53,989 bases of DNA from Verrucomicrobiales bacterium (GCA_018058245.1 JAGPCC010000003.1:1-53989); one strand, 5' to 3'. Positions 1 to 7,089 are shown, numbered from the stretch's first letter. Notes: generated from the sequence alone by a model not told the origin. Numbers and translations: made by a program.

Positions 1-60
1 TCCGAAGACGCCAATGTCAGACTTTCACCGGAAGATTTGTTAGATCTGATTCCGGAATAG
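1..60 (+). CDS. 3' end of an unidentified protein
   Basis: The window opens inside a plus-strand frame that stays open for 19 codons and closes with TAG at 58-60. The visible tail ends SPEDLLDLIPE, acidic and leucine-rich. Too little is present to assign a family. A simple-repeat tract begins a few bases after the stop, so this gene is not co-transcribed in an obvious way with what follows, which lies on the other strand. The frame is inferred from the continuous codons alone, so it could be chance. Confidence 0.4.
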   Translation, partial: SEDANVRLSPEDLLDLIPE

Positions 61-67
61 GAGCGGG

Positions 68-139
68 ATTCAGGGGTTCAGGGGTTCAGGGATCAGAGTT
101 CAGAGTTCAGAGTTCAGAGTTCAGGGGTTCAGAGTTCGA
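68..139. repeat. Degenerate short tandem repeat (ttcagag / ttcagggg)
   Basis: About nine near-copies of a 7-8 base unit run head to tail: ttcagggg twice, ttcaggga, then ttcagag several times, ttcagggg again and ttcagag. The tract is followed by tattcggtatccggtattcc, which has its own small internal repetition. It separates the C-terminal fragment at the window start from the toxin-antitoxin cassette and codes for nothing recognisable. Confidence 0.7.
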
Positions 140-171
140 TATTCGGTATCCGGTATTCCCACCCCGGAATT

Positions 172-375
172 TTAAGTTCCTTCCTGAAGAGACCAGTCAT
201 CCATCGTGAAGGGAACTTCGACGGGGAGGAATCCCATTGCCGTGTCGCCCCGGAGGAGCCGGAGACGGCGATTTTCACGGTGCCACCGGTCATTCTCCTC
301 GGCCGAACGCACCCGCTCCGGTAGATCCGGCAGAGGGCCAAGAGGTAGATCGAGATCTAGCAAATCCGGGTTCAT
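172..375 (-). CDS. Small hypothetical protein, last gene of the Phd-VapC cassette
   Basis: A 67-residue protein starting MNPDLLDLDLPLGPLPDLP, with a charged arginine- and glutamate-rich middle and an acidic tail. I do not recognise the family. Its ATG (375-373) overlaps the TGA stop (374-372) of the preceding 37-codon frame in an ATGA arrangement, which suggests translational coupling and supports it as a real gene despite its size. It is the fourth and last frame of a minus-strand series that begins with a Phd-type antitoxin. It ends at TAA (174-172), just before the simple-repeat tract. It could be a regulator or antitoxin-like partner of the toxin, but the sequence does not prove this. Confidence 0.5.
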   Translation of the reverse strand: MNPDLLDLDLPLGPLPDLPERVRSAEENDRWHRENRRLRLLRGDTAMGFLPVEVPFTMDDWSLQEGT

Positions 376-485
376 GAGGTTTCGCGGTGAATCGGATCAA
401 AACGATTGGGCGGTCCGTATCTTTCGCACAAGGCCCGGAGGTCATCAAGCGCGACCGCCTGCGGATGCAAACGCAGCATCTGCAT
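372..485 (-). CDS. 37-residue small protein between vapC and the 67-residue gene
   Basis: The frame starts at ATG 485-483, overlapping the VapC stop codon by one base (TGATG), and ends at TGA 374-372, overlapping the next start (ATGA). The product starts MQMLRLHPQAVALDDLRALC and ends HRETS. Both junctions are the compact types used for coupled translation, which is the main evidence that it is a gene. The leucine/arginine pattern suggests a short helix. No family is recognised; it could be a remnant of a longer gene that once included the following frame. Confidence 0.4.
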   Translation of the reverse strand: MQMLRLHPQAVALDDLRALCERYGPPNRFDPIHRETS

Positions 486-919
486 CAAATGGGCACTATG
501 AGGCCCTCCGCCTCGGCCAGTTTTTTCTGATTCTCGTCAAAGGTGAGAAGCTGCTGAGCTTTCAAATTAAGTGCCGCAGCGACGTGAAGAATATCAAATC
601 CCCGATGACCACCCGTGAGCGTGTACGTGGAGGAAAGTCTTTTAGCTTCCTCTACCACATCAGCAAGATTACAGACATGGAGTTGGAGCCTACCACTAGC
701 CCGATCCGCCTCAAACTGAGCCCAGAACATCGCAGCTTCGCCCGGCGCGATCCCTCTACGGAACTCCGAAAAGCGCAGCGCATTGCCCAACTCATACTCA
801 CCCAAAGCGGTGACGGTCAAAGCACTGCGTTGCGACTTCATCCATGCCAGGACACGCGGCGAGTGGGCATCGTTGCCGTAAAGCGAAAACAGAAAGCTCG
901 TGTCCGCACAGGTTACTAT
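485..919 (-). CDS. VapC-type PIN-domain toxin (apparent ATA start)
   Basis: A PIN-domain endoribonuclease of about 144 residues, expected to cleave RNA when freed from its antitoxin. The acidic metal-binding set is visible: Asp near residue 6 (TCADTSFLF), Glu near 41-43 (ALGEYELGNALR), Asp near 109 (GFDILHVAAA) and Asp near 128 (LLTFDENQ). The antitoxin stop TAG (918-916) overlaps the codon ATA at 919-917, exactly where an ATG would normally sit. No ATG, GTG or TTG occurs in frame between there and codon 1111, which is deep inside the antitoxin gene. Either ATA is used, expression depends on coupling, or the start has mutated and the toxin is silenced. The family call is strong; the start is the open question. 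Confidence 0.85.
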   Translation of the reverse strand: MVTCADTSFLFSLYGNDAHSPRVLAWMKSQRSALTVTALGEYELGNALRFSEFRRGIAPGEAAMFWAQFEADRASGRLQLHVCNLADVVEEAKRLSSTYTLTGGHRGFDILHVAAALNLKAQQLLTFDENQKKLAEAEGLIVPI

Positions 920-1164
920 TTTCCAGAGGTCTCGTGGATGATTTCTAGTGATTCCTCCACGGATAGCACGCGAGAGTCGGACCGGTCCCGCTTCACTGCG
1001 GGGCTTTGAGACCAATCCACCTCCTGCGTGGCGTAATCCTGCTCCGGAATAACCCGGGCAATGACTTTTCCCCTTTGTGTGATGACAATCTCTTCGCCCG
1101 CTCCAATCCAACTCAGTAGGCTGGTGTAGCGGTTCCTTAAATCTCGAACAGTTGCCGTCTTCAT
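916..1164 (-). CDS. Phd/YefM-type antitoxin
   Basis: An 82-residue protein with the Phd/YefM pattern: MKTATVRDLRNRYTSLLSW at the N-terminus, then a short strand with EEIVITQRGKVIARV, forming the DNA-binding fold. The C-terminal half is expected to wrap around and block the toxin. It starts at ATG 1164-1162 and its TAG stop overlaps the start region of the PIN toxin by four bases, the usual order for such modules. Antitoxins of this family normally repress their own promoter, which would lie just upstream at about 1165-1200; I could not define an operator there. Confidence 0.9.
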   Translation of the reverse strand: MKTATVRDLRNRYTSLLSWIGAGEEIVITQRGKVIARVIPEQDYATQEVDWSQSPAVKRDRSDSRVLSVEESLEIIHETSGK

Positions 1165-1328
1165 TGTGCTACATTACTGACGCACACGGAACGGTTGTCA
1201 AGCAGTCAGCCAGCTCCTCGGTCTGGTCGCGGATCAACACACTCCGCCAAGCAGATTGGACGCTCCGCAGATACCGAAGTTTCGAGAGGACTGAATTTCG
1301 ATAGGACTGTTTATCAATACGAGGAGCC

Positions 1329-1362
1329 TGTCCCTTATCAATATGTGTCCCTTATCAATATG
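1329..1362. repeat. Perfect tandem duplication of a 17-base unit
   Basis: The unit tgtcccttatcaatatg occurs twice back to back (1329-1345 and 1346-1362). A related tgtttatcaata lies just upstream at about 1308. The tract is in the non-coding gap between the antitoxin gene and the 1371-1724 gene. It may be replication slippage or a pair of protein-binding sites; nothing shows a function. Confidence 0.75.
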
Positions 1363-1370
1363 CTTTTTGC

Positions 1371-1724
1371 CTATTCCGGATCGGGAGGAAGAGCAGAGAG
1401 AATCGACAGGAATTTCTTTTGATCGAACATGCGAAAAGTGATCGGATTGGACTCTACAATCGCTCGAATGTCCGGCCGATAGATTTCGATCTTTGTGACA
1501 ACTAGGGAAATCTGTTTACCGAGGTTCTTTTCGGTAAATCGTTTGTAGTCAGAAATTTTTTGCTCAGTCAGCGTGATCGAGAAGATCCATGGCTCGTTCG
1601 GGGTCGCTTCGAGGACGATGTTCTCGATGTCACCGGCTTCGATCTCAAATACCGGAGTGTCTCCGGAATGCAACGACTGAAGAGAGAAGCATCCGATGAG
1701 GAGAAGAGCGATCGTGATTTTCAT
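1371..1724 (-). CDS. Small exported protein with a SecDF P1-head-like domain
   Basis: A 117-residue protein. The N-terminus MKITIALLLIGCFS is a signal peptide; LIGC could serve as a lipobox, making it a lipoprotein, though the hydrophobic run is short. The mature part has the pattern FSITLTEQKISDYKRFTEKN followed by LGKQISLVV and a strand ending IVESNPITF. This resembles the periplasmic P1-head fold of SecD, where a helix after ITLT is followed by GK-x-I/L-a-i-v. Here it stands alone, without SecD membrane segments. The ATG at 1724 was preferred over a TTG four codons upstream because it begins the signal peptide. Its role is unknown; similarity is by pattern only. Confidence 0.6.
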   Translation of the reverse strand: MKITIALLLIGCFSLQSLHSGDTPVFEIEAGDIENIVLEATPNEPWIFSITLTEQKISDYKRFTEKNLGKQISLVVTKIEIYRPDIRAIVESNPITFRMFDQKKFLSILSALPPDPE

Positions 1725-1936
1725 ATGCAGGTCCAATGTCGGACGCCGGGTGCCTTAAAAATGGGAGTGAGGTTCCGTTAGCAGGATACTGATTCGATTC
1801 GATGAAGTCAATCGACTCGGAGACGGTTCCTCCATTCACTTCCGGGATTCTTGTCACACTTCGGAGCTCGTTTTCGGAACGCTAAAGTCATCCAAGGGCT
1901 GTCCCACGGAATTTTCCGAATCCTTAATTCGAGGGG

Positions 1937-1990
1937 CCGACAGGCGCGACGCATCCCACCACGTCGGAGGCGTCGTACCTGACAGGCGCG
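1937..1990. repeat. Short repeat/inverted-repeat element in non-coding DNA
   Basis: The 10-mer gacaggcgcg occurs at 1939-1948 and again at 1981-1990. Between the copies, cgacgc (1947-1952) pairs with gcgtcg (1970-1975), and ccgac (1937-1941) can alternatively pair with gtcgg (1963-1967). This suggests a small mobile or REP-like palindrome. It lies in the roughly 490-base gap 1725-2215, which otherwise holds only the cloverleaf element at 2073-2135 and no convincing gene. Confidence 0.4.
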
Positions 1991-2072
1991 GGACACTTCC
2001 AAGCATCTGCCATGCGTCGCAAAATCGAAATTTCCAGACAGGAAATCTGTAGCGAACCGGGAACCTCAATCC

Positions 2073-2135
2073 GTAGCCGCCTTCGTCAGAAGGTGGCTCG
2101 TTTGACCTTCGCCACGCTCGGACGAGCGCGGCTAC
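2073..2135. repeat. Cloverleaf-forming palindromic element (REP/MITE-like)
   Basis: The 63 bases resolve into abutting stems with no unpaired bases between them. An outer stem gtagccg (2073-2079) pairs with cggctac (2129-2135). Three arms fill the interior: ccttc-gtca-gaagg (2080-2093), tggc (2094-2097) with gcca (2111-2114), and cgctcg-ga-cgagcg (2115-2128). The outline is tRNA-like, but the lengths and conserved tRNA bases do not fit a tRNA. It sits in non-coding DNA upstream of the heparinase-like gene. Palindromes of this kind usually belong to families dispersed in a genome; I see only one copy here. Confidence 0.65.
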
Positions 2136-2215
2136 CAATTTGGAGCAATTTCCAGAGCACTCCATGAGTCGGCAACTCGAAAGCAAAAACAGTAGTCCTA
2201 TCGGATTTCTAAATT

Positions 2216-2386
2216 ATGCTTCCACAAGAAGACAAAATCCCAACAGCCATGGATTTGGAACTCAATCTCGGTGATCGCCCTCCGCCGCCCACACTTCCGT
2301 ACAACTTGCTCCCGTACGATGATCGCTCAATGATCCAAGCGGTCCCCCTCTATTCTCGACAACCCACCCCACTCTCCCTCAGATGA
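2216..2386 (+). CDS. Proline-rich 56-residue small ORF overlapping the lyase start
   Basis: An open frame from ATG 2216 (alternative ATG at 2249) to TGA 2384-2386, overlapping the ATG of the next gene (2383-2385) as ATGA. The product begins MLPQEDKIPTAMDLEL and contains a PPPPTLPYNLLPYDDR stretch. It has no signal peptide and matches nothing I know. The exact overlap suggests translational coupling to the lyase, as a leader peptide or small partner. It may equally be a chance frame, since no strong ribosome-binding site is visible. Confidence 0.35.
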   Translation: MLPQEDKIPTAMDLELNLGDRPPPPTLPYNLLPYDDRSMIQAVPLYSRQPTPLSLR

Positions 2387-5298
2387 ATTTGATCCTTCCT
2401 ACTCATGGTCGCCTCTTTCTGACAAGCATGACGTGCCTTTCGCTGGCCCTGTCGGCCTTGGCGGACCCGGTTGTGGTTGCCGACGATCCCTTCACCGATG
2501 GAGAAAACTTTAGCTCGGGCGGTGATCCACTCGGTTTGATCTGGTTTCAGTCCAAACTTGCTCTGCAGATCGTGGAGGAAGGAGGGAGTCTGGGAGACGG
2601 CAAGGCGCTACACCTCAACCCGATCCCTGGCTATTCTAGTCTTTCGACCCACTTCCCTCTCGTCCCGCTCGATTCGGATGGCGATAGTCTGACGGTGGAG
2701 TTTGCCTACCGCCTCCCTCGCGATTTGCCGGAGATCGGTGCCGGAATCCGACTGGGGATCTATGACTCCGCGGGCACTCCCCGGACCACAGATCCGGGCA
2801 ACACGGCCTGTTATGACGATTCCGGATACGGAGTGAGCAGCAACCAGGGCGGGCAAAACGAACACGGCACCCAATGTTTCCGCGAACCTGCGGGAAATGA
2901 TATCCTCGGTGGCCCCGCACCGATGGGCATCACGGAAATGAGCGGCGGAGAACGAGGTGTTGCGATCACTGCCGACGGCGAGAGTCATCATCTGCGCCTG
3001 ACCTTGACGCGGTCGGTTGGAGGGTCGCTGGAAGTCGTCTGCTGGGTGGATGACAACCAAGTGGCGTCGGCGACCGAACCGGCGGAGGAGGTTCTTACCT
3101 GGCGCTTTGACACCTTTGCGTTTGGATTCGCCGGGACGGAGAATTTGGGAGAGATCACGATGGATAACTTTCTCGTCACCGCATCGACACAGCGTCCGCT
3201 CGATTCGATGATTCCGAAACAGGCTCCTCCTCAGGGTCCGATGTATCGCCAATGGACCAATCTACAGGGACGTCAACTCGAAGCGGCCCTGCTTGCTTAC
3301 GACTCGGGAACGGCCTCGATCAAAGTGCGGATGCGGGATGGGCGCGCGTTCGATCTCTCGCTCAAAACTCTGATTTCCGAAGATGCCGCCTACGTTTCCG
3401 AGGTGGCGGATTCCTTGCCTGCACCCGGTCTCGCAGGAGGCGATGCCTGGAACGTCCAGTATCCGCCACCGCTCACGACAACGGTGGCCAAGCTCGAGGA
3501 CGCCAGTGCATTACTAAAAAATCTCCAGAGCGGTCATCCCCGACTCCTGATGCTCCCGGATGACTGGGGAGCTCTCGGAGAACTAGTCAAAAATGATGCG
3601 ATCGCCGAAAAACTCTACAAGGCTGTGCAGGTCTCGGGGAATGACTATCTGAATGCGTCTCCACTGGAACACGTCCTCCCGGATGGGGTAAGACTATTGA
3701 ATACATCGCGGGCTTTTGTCTCGCGCATGTATGTGCTGGGAATCTTGCATCGCCTCGACGGGGACCCCAAGTGGTCGGCACGGGCGAAGGGAGAGATGCT
3801 CAATATCTGCTCTTTCAAAGACTGGAACCCGTCTCATTTCCTTGACGTAGCCGAGATGGTCCACGGCATGGCGATCGGCTACGATTGGTTCTACGACGAA
3901 CTGGACGAATCCGAACGCGCCCAAGTCCGTCAAGCGATTCTCGATAAAGCCTTCGCCCCCGCCCTGCTCGTCTACGCTAAACCGAGTGGCTGGCATCGGG
4001 GAAATCACCTCAACAACTGGAATCATGTCTGCAACGGTGGTCTCATCACGGCGGCCCTTGCCATTGCCGACGAGGAGCAAAGATCGGCGCAACAGATCAT
4101 GGAGGCAGCGCTAGAGAGTCTCGAACCCGCGATGAACCTTTACTTTCCCGATGGTGCCTGGGACGAAGGTCCCAGCTACTGGGACTACGCGACGAATTAT
4201 GTGATCACCTGCGCAGAGGCCTTGCGGACGGCAACTGGTTCGGATGGTGGGATCAGCGCCGCTCCAGGTCTCGATAAGGCAACGGAGTTCATGCTGCACG
4301 CCACCGGGGCTACCGGGAAAGCCTTCAACTTCGCCGACGCTGGTCCGTCGGACTGGAACCTTGCGGCGTTTCAATGGATGGGCCGTCGCTACGAGCGAGC
4401 GGAGTATTCCTCGATGTTCAAATCCTACATCCAACAACAGGGTGCCAATAGCAAATCGCAATGGTTCCGAGCAGCCCACGGTTTACTCTGGTTTGATCAG
4501 AAGGCTGGGACCACGGAGTGGCAACGGGCACCCTTTGATCGAGTCTTCCGACGGATCGAGATGGTTTCTCTGCGAAGCTCTTGGGATCAGAACGCCTGGT
4601 CTCTTTCCGCAAAGGGCGGGGACAATCGCTTCAACCACGGCGACCTCGATCTCGGGACCTTCGTTCTCGATGCGCTCGGCGTACGATGGGGGATGGACTT
4701 GGGGGCGGACAGCTACTCTCTCCCGGGTTACTTCGGCAAAGAACGCTTCAGTTACTATCGAACCGCCAGTGAAGGACAAAATACGGTTACCTGGAACCGG
4801 GAAAATCAAGAACTGGACGGTACCGGGTTCGTCGAAACTTTCGAGTCCACCCCGGAGCGAAGTTGGTCCATTCTCAATCTTTCAAAAGGATACACCACCG
4901 CCAAGGAAGTTCGGAGAGGAGTCCTGCTCACCCGTGGCGATGCCCCATCGATCCTGATTCAGGATGAATTTCTAAAACCAAAAACCGGCAATCTTCTTTG
5001 GGCAATGCATACCCAGGCAGCAGTGGAGTGCGACGGCAATCACGCTCTCCTCACGATAGGCGGCCGCCAACTCAGGGCGACGATCCTACAACCGGAAAAC
5101 GCCAAATTCGAGGTGGAGGAGATCGACCTAAAAGAACCTGCCTACCCCACCAAAGGCATCCGAAAACTCCTCGTTCCCATTCCGGTCGAGGGAAACGCTT
5201 TTACACTTGCGATTCGTTTCTCAAACGAAAACGACAATTCCCCTCCCCTGCCCGTGATTCCCCTCGCCAAGTGGGGTGGTCACGTGGTGCCGAGATAA
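2383..5298 (+). CDS. Secreted heparinase II/III-like polysaccharide lyase with LamG-like and SHD1 modules
   Basis: A 971-residue exported protein predicted to depolymerise an acidic polysaccharide by beta-elimination. A signal peptide ends near residue 27 (LSALADP). Residues about 30-265 look like a concanavalin/LamG-type jelly roll, ending in the typical ITMDNFLV. Residues about 285-342 match the SHD1 pattern (YRQWTNLQGRQLEAAL ... SEDAAYV), a module common in Verrucomicrobiota and Planctomycetota. The alpha-toroid begins near 384 and carries GNHLNNWNH (about 538) and EGPSYWDYATNY, typical of the lyase active site. The C-terminal beta-sandwich begins near 750 with FNHGDLDLGTFVLDALG, the Hepar_II_III signature. 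The substrate cannot be told. The start overlaps the small ORF just upstream. Confidence 0.85.
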   Translation: MNLILPTHGRLFLTSMTCLSLALSALADPVVVADDPFTDGENFSSGGDPLGLIWFQSKLALQIVEEGGSLGDGKALHLNPIPGYSSLSTHFPLVPLDSDGDSLTVEFAYRLPRDLPEIGAGIRLGIYDSAGTPRTTDPGNTACYDDSGYGVSSNQGGQNEHGTQCFREPAGNDILGGPAPMGITEMSGGERGVAITADGESHHLRLTLTRSVGGSLEVVCWVDDNQVASATEPAEEVLTWRFDTFAFGFAGTENLGEITMDNFLVTASTQRPLDSMIPKQAPPQGPMYRQWTNLQGRQLEAALLAYDSGTASIKVRMRDGRAFDLSLKTLISEDAAYVSEVADSLPAPGLAGGDAWNVQYPPPLTTTVAKLEDASALLKNLQSGHPRLLMLPDDWGALGELVKNDAIAEKLYKAVQVSGNDYLNASPLEHVLPDGVRLLNTSRAFVSRMYVLGILHRLDGDPKWSARAKGEMLNICSFKDWNPSHFLDVAEMVHGMAIGYDWFYDELDESERAQVRQAILDKAFAPALLVYAKPSGWHRGNHLNNWNHVCNGGLITAALAIADEEQRSAQQIMEAALESLEPAMNLYFPDGAWDEGPSYWDYATNYVITCAEALRTATGSDGGISAAPGLDKATEFMLHATGATGKAFNFADAGPSDWNLAAFQWMGRRYERAEYSSMFKSYIQQQGANSKSQWFRAAHGLLWFDQKAGTTEWQRAPFDRVFRRIEMVSLRSSWDQNAWSLSAKGGDNRFNHGDLDLGTFVLDALGVRWGMDLGADSYSLPGYFGKERFSYYRTASEGQNTVTWNRENQELDGTGFVETFESTPERSWSILNLSKGYTTAKEVRRGVLLTRGDAPSILIQDEFLKPKTGNLLWAMHTQAAVECDGNHALLTIGGRQLRATILQPENAKFEVEEIDLKEPAYPTKGIRKLLVPIPVEGNAFTLAIRFSNENDNSPPLPVIPLAKWGGHVVPR

Positions 5299-5353
5299 CA
5301 AGGTGCCGTCTGGCGGGACCGCTCGGAATTCTCCCGGCCCGCGACCTGCGACC

Positions 5354-5465
5354 TGCGAGTCCGGGTCACTTTGTTCGCTCGTTCCGCTCTTTTTCAACTG
5401 CAACGCAACGAAGGCTGGGAAGAACTGACTGCGAGTCCGGGTCACTTTGTTCGCTCGTTCCGCTC
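5354..5465. repeat. 36-base direct repeat, two copies, overlapping a gene end
   Basis: The 36-base unit starting tgcgagtccgggtcacttt and ending cgttccgctc occurs identically at 5354-5389 and 5430-5465, with 40 unrelated bases between. The second copy overlaps the 3' end of the minus-strand hydrolase gene and supplies its last codons and TGA stop. Read on the minus strand, the unit encodes ERNERTK followed by stop in that frame. This looks like a dispersed repeat family that has replaced the original gene end. Confidence 0.8.
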
Positions 5466-6434
5466 CCAGTGGTCGGCCTCTTCCAGAACGGTGCGGGCCC
5501 CGTTTCCGTTGAGCCAATCTTTCGCGAGAGAGTTACCCCGGAGGGTGGCATCCCAAAAGGCGGTGGTGAGCGCGAGTATCGATTTATGGTATCGGTTGCC
5601 ACTCTCTTCGTTGCCTTTGGTTTTCATCCTCTGGCCGAAACTGCTATGCTCGGCTTTGTCGAAGACGATCTCCCAGGCAGGTGCCTGGGAGAGGGCTGGA
5701 AATACCTGCTGACGTTGTTCCGGGGTGGAGTCATCGATGACTCCGGCGTCGTTCGTTCCAGTCATGAGCAGGCATGGGATCGTGATCGAACCAAAAGCCT
5801 CGGAGGGAGATCCAGTCTTCGGAATGCTGGGACTCATCATGACGGCGGCGGTGATGCGTTTCTCAAGGAACGAAGCTCCCCCCACACGAAAGATCTGCCC
5901 GGAGACTGCCTGTGTCGTTCTCGCGCCAAAGGAATGGCCGGACATGCCGAGGTGCCTCAGATCGAGGCGACCTTTCAAGTTTGTGCCTTCTTCGGTGTTC
6001 CATTTCGTCAAGGCATCGATGACGAGAGGTATATCTTTCATCCTTTCCAAGAAATTTGCGAGGGAGGCAGCCCCCTTCATGGCCGCCATCCGCTCACTCG
6101 GTGGGAGATCTCGCCAGACACTTTCATCACTGCCGGGGTGTTGCACAAAAACCACGAGGTAGCCCCGCTTTGCCCAATGGTTTCCGAGATAGGGATTGTT
6201 GTCCCGCGAGCCCCCAAGGCCGTGGGAAAATAGGATCACCGGCGCGGGGGTTTTTGACTCAGGCAGATAGACTCGCAGCGGCAAGACCCGGTTCCGGGCG
6301 GCGTCTTTCACTTCGAGCGTCTCGGTAACAATCTTTGTTTCCGCCACGACAAGCGGATCATAGGGCACCGGTTCGGTCCCCAGTGCAGACGAGAGTAGGA
6401 CCAACGAGAAACAAAAAACGAAGGGGGATTTCAT
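5442..6434 (-). CDS. Exported alpha/beta hydrolase, PAF-acetylhydrolase / dienelactone-hydrolase type
   Basis: A 330-residue protein with a signal peptide (MKSPFVFCFSLVLLSSALG). The core is an alpha/beta hydrolase: an oxyanion-region HGLGGSRDNN, the nucleophile elbow GMSGHSFGA with Ser at about residue 168, an acidic segment TGTNDAG, and a late histidine in KAEHSSFG. GHSFG is typical of the platelet-activating-factor acetylhydrolase family, so an esterase or lipase role in the periplasm is likely; the substrate is unknown. The chosen ATG begins the signal peptide, and upstream in-frame codons encode unlikely sequence. The final residues ERNERTK and the stop come from a 36-base repeat, so the C-terminus is probably not ancestral. 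Confidence 0.8.
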   Translation of the reverse strand: MKSPFVFCFSLVLLSSALGTEPVPYDPLVVAETKIVTETLEVKDAARNRVLPLRVYLPESKTPAPVILFSHGLGGSRDNNPYLGNHWAKRGYLVVFVQHPGSDESVWRDLPPSERMAAMKGAASLANFLERMKDIPLVIDALTKWNTEEGTNLKGRLDLRHLGMSGHSFGARTTQAVSGQIFRVGGASFLEKRITAAVMMSPSIPKTGSPSEAFGSITIPCLLMTGTNDAGVIDDSTPEQRQQVFPALSQAPAWEIVFDKAEHSSFGQRMKTKGNEESGNRYHKSILALTTAFWDATLRGNSLAKDWLNGNGARTVLEEADHWERNERTK

Positions 6435-6504
6435 TCTTCGTATAACCCTCCGAAGACAAAAGGGTTGCGCAGAATTTGGATTCTGATCTGGGAGGATGCC
6501 CTGA

Positions 6505-7089
6505 TCACTCCACCCCAGTGATCTTGCAGCCGACTGCTTCGGTCCGAGCTGTGGCAACGGGTTTACCTGCCTGGATCGCCGTGAGCGCATCGCGCAGATC
6601 ATTCGTCTTGACCTCGCGCTGGCGTTTCGTGGGGCCCAGGTAGAGATCGTTGATGCGCCCCTGATACAGAACGATTCCTGCGGGATCTATTACAACGACC
6701 TCGGGTGTGATTTTTGCCCCAAGCTGCTTCGCGACCACCTGGGCGGTATCGTCAAGGACAGGACTCACGAATCCCATCATCGAGGCATGTTGCAAAATGT
6801 CGGCCGACTTGACCGAGGGATCCGAATGGATATATCGAAAAGCAAAGGCATCGGTAAAATCCCCCTCGATCGACGTCATCTCGGGAGCGAAATTATTCGA
6901 CGTAGGGCAATAGGGCGAAACAAAAAAGAGAACGACAGCCTTTTTCTCCCCCATCTCGAAGACTTCGACAGGCTTGCCGTCGAGGCCCTTCAGGGCAAGC
7001 GGCGGTGCCACCGCATCCTGAGCAAGAGCCGCCGAGGAAACGAGAGCGAGCAGGAGAACGACAAAGGAGAACCGTCGAGGGAATGTCAT
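6505..7089 (-). CDS. Exported redoxin (thioredoxin-fold, AhpC/TSA-like)
   Basis: A 194-residue protein with a cleavable signal peptide ending near SSAALAQ. The thioredoxin fold is shown by AVVLFFVSPYCPTSNNFAPE with Cys at about 61, then LGAKITPEVVVIDPAG containing the cis-proline region, and YQGRINDLY. The usual CxxC is CPTS, so there is only one cysteine at this site. A second cysteine occurs near the C-terminus (AVGCKI, about 188), a pattern seen in exported redoxins of PVC bacteria. It probably acts in periplasmic thiol or peroxide chemistry. It lies 70 bases upstream of the hydrolase gene on the same strand and could be co-transcribed with it. Confidence 0.85.
   Translation of the reverse strand: MTFPRRFSFVVLLLALVSSAALAQDAVAPPLALKGLDGKPVEVFEMGEKKAVVLFFVSPYCPTSNNFAPEMTSIEGDFTDAFAFRYIHSDPSVKSADILQHASMMGFVSPVLDDTAQVVAKQLGAKITPEVVVIDPAGIVLYQGRINDLYLGPTKRQREVKTNDLRDALTAIQAGKPVATARTEAVGCKITGVE

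Noticed and set aside
206-1009. Long plus-strand open frame (267 codons) opposite the toxin-antitoxin genes
   Set aside because: It is Arg/Ser-rich with no domain pattern and lies entirely opposite the better supported PIN toxin and Phd antitoxin; a shadow frame.
2073-2135. tRNA gene
   Set aside because: The cloverleaf outline is striking, but stem and loop lengths, the T-loop GTTC and D-loop GG, and a proper anticodon arm are missing.
4998-6233. Plus-strand open frame of 411 codons spanning the lyase end and the hydrolase gene
   Set aside because: It overlaps the 3' end of the lyase and lies opposite the alpha/beta hydrolase with a full GHSFG motif; content is low in hydrophobic periodicity.
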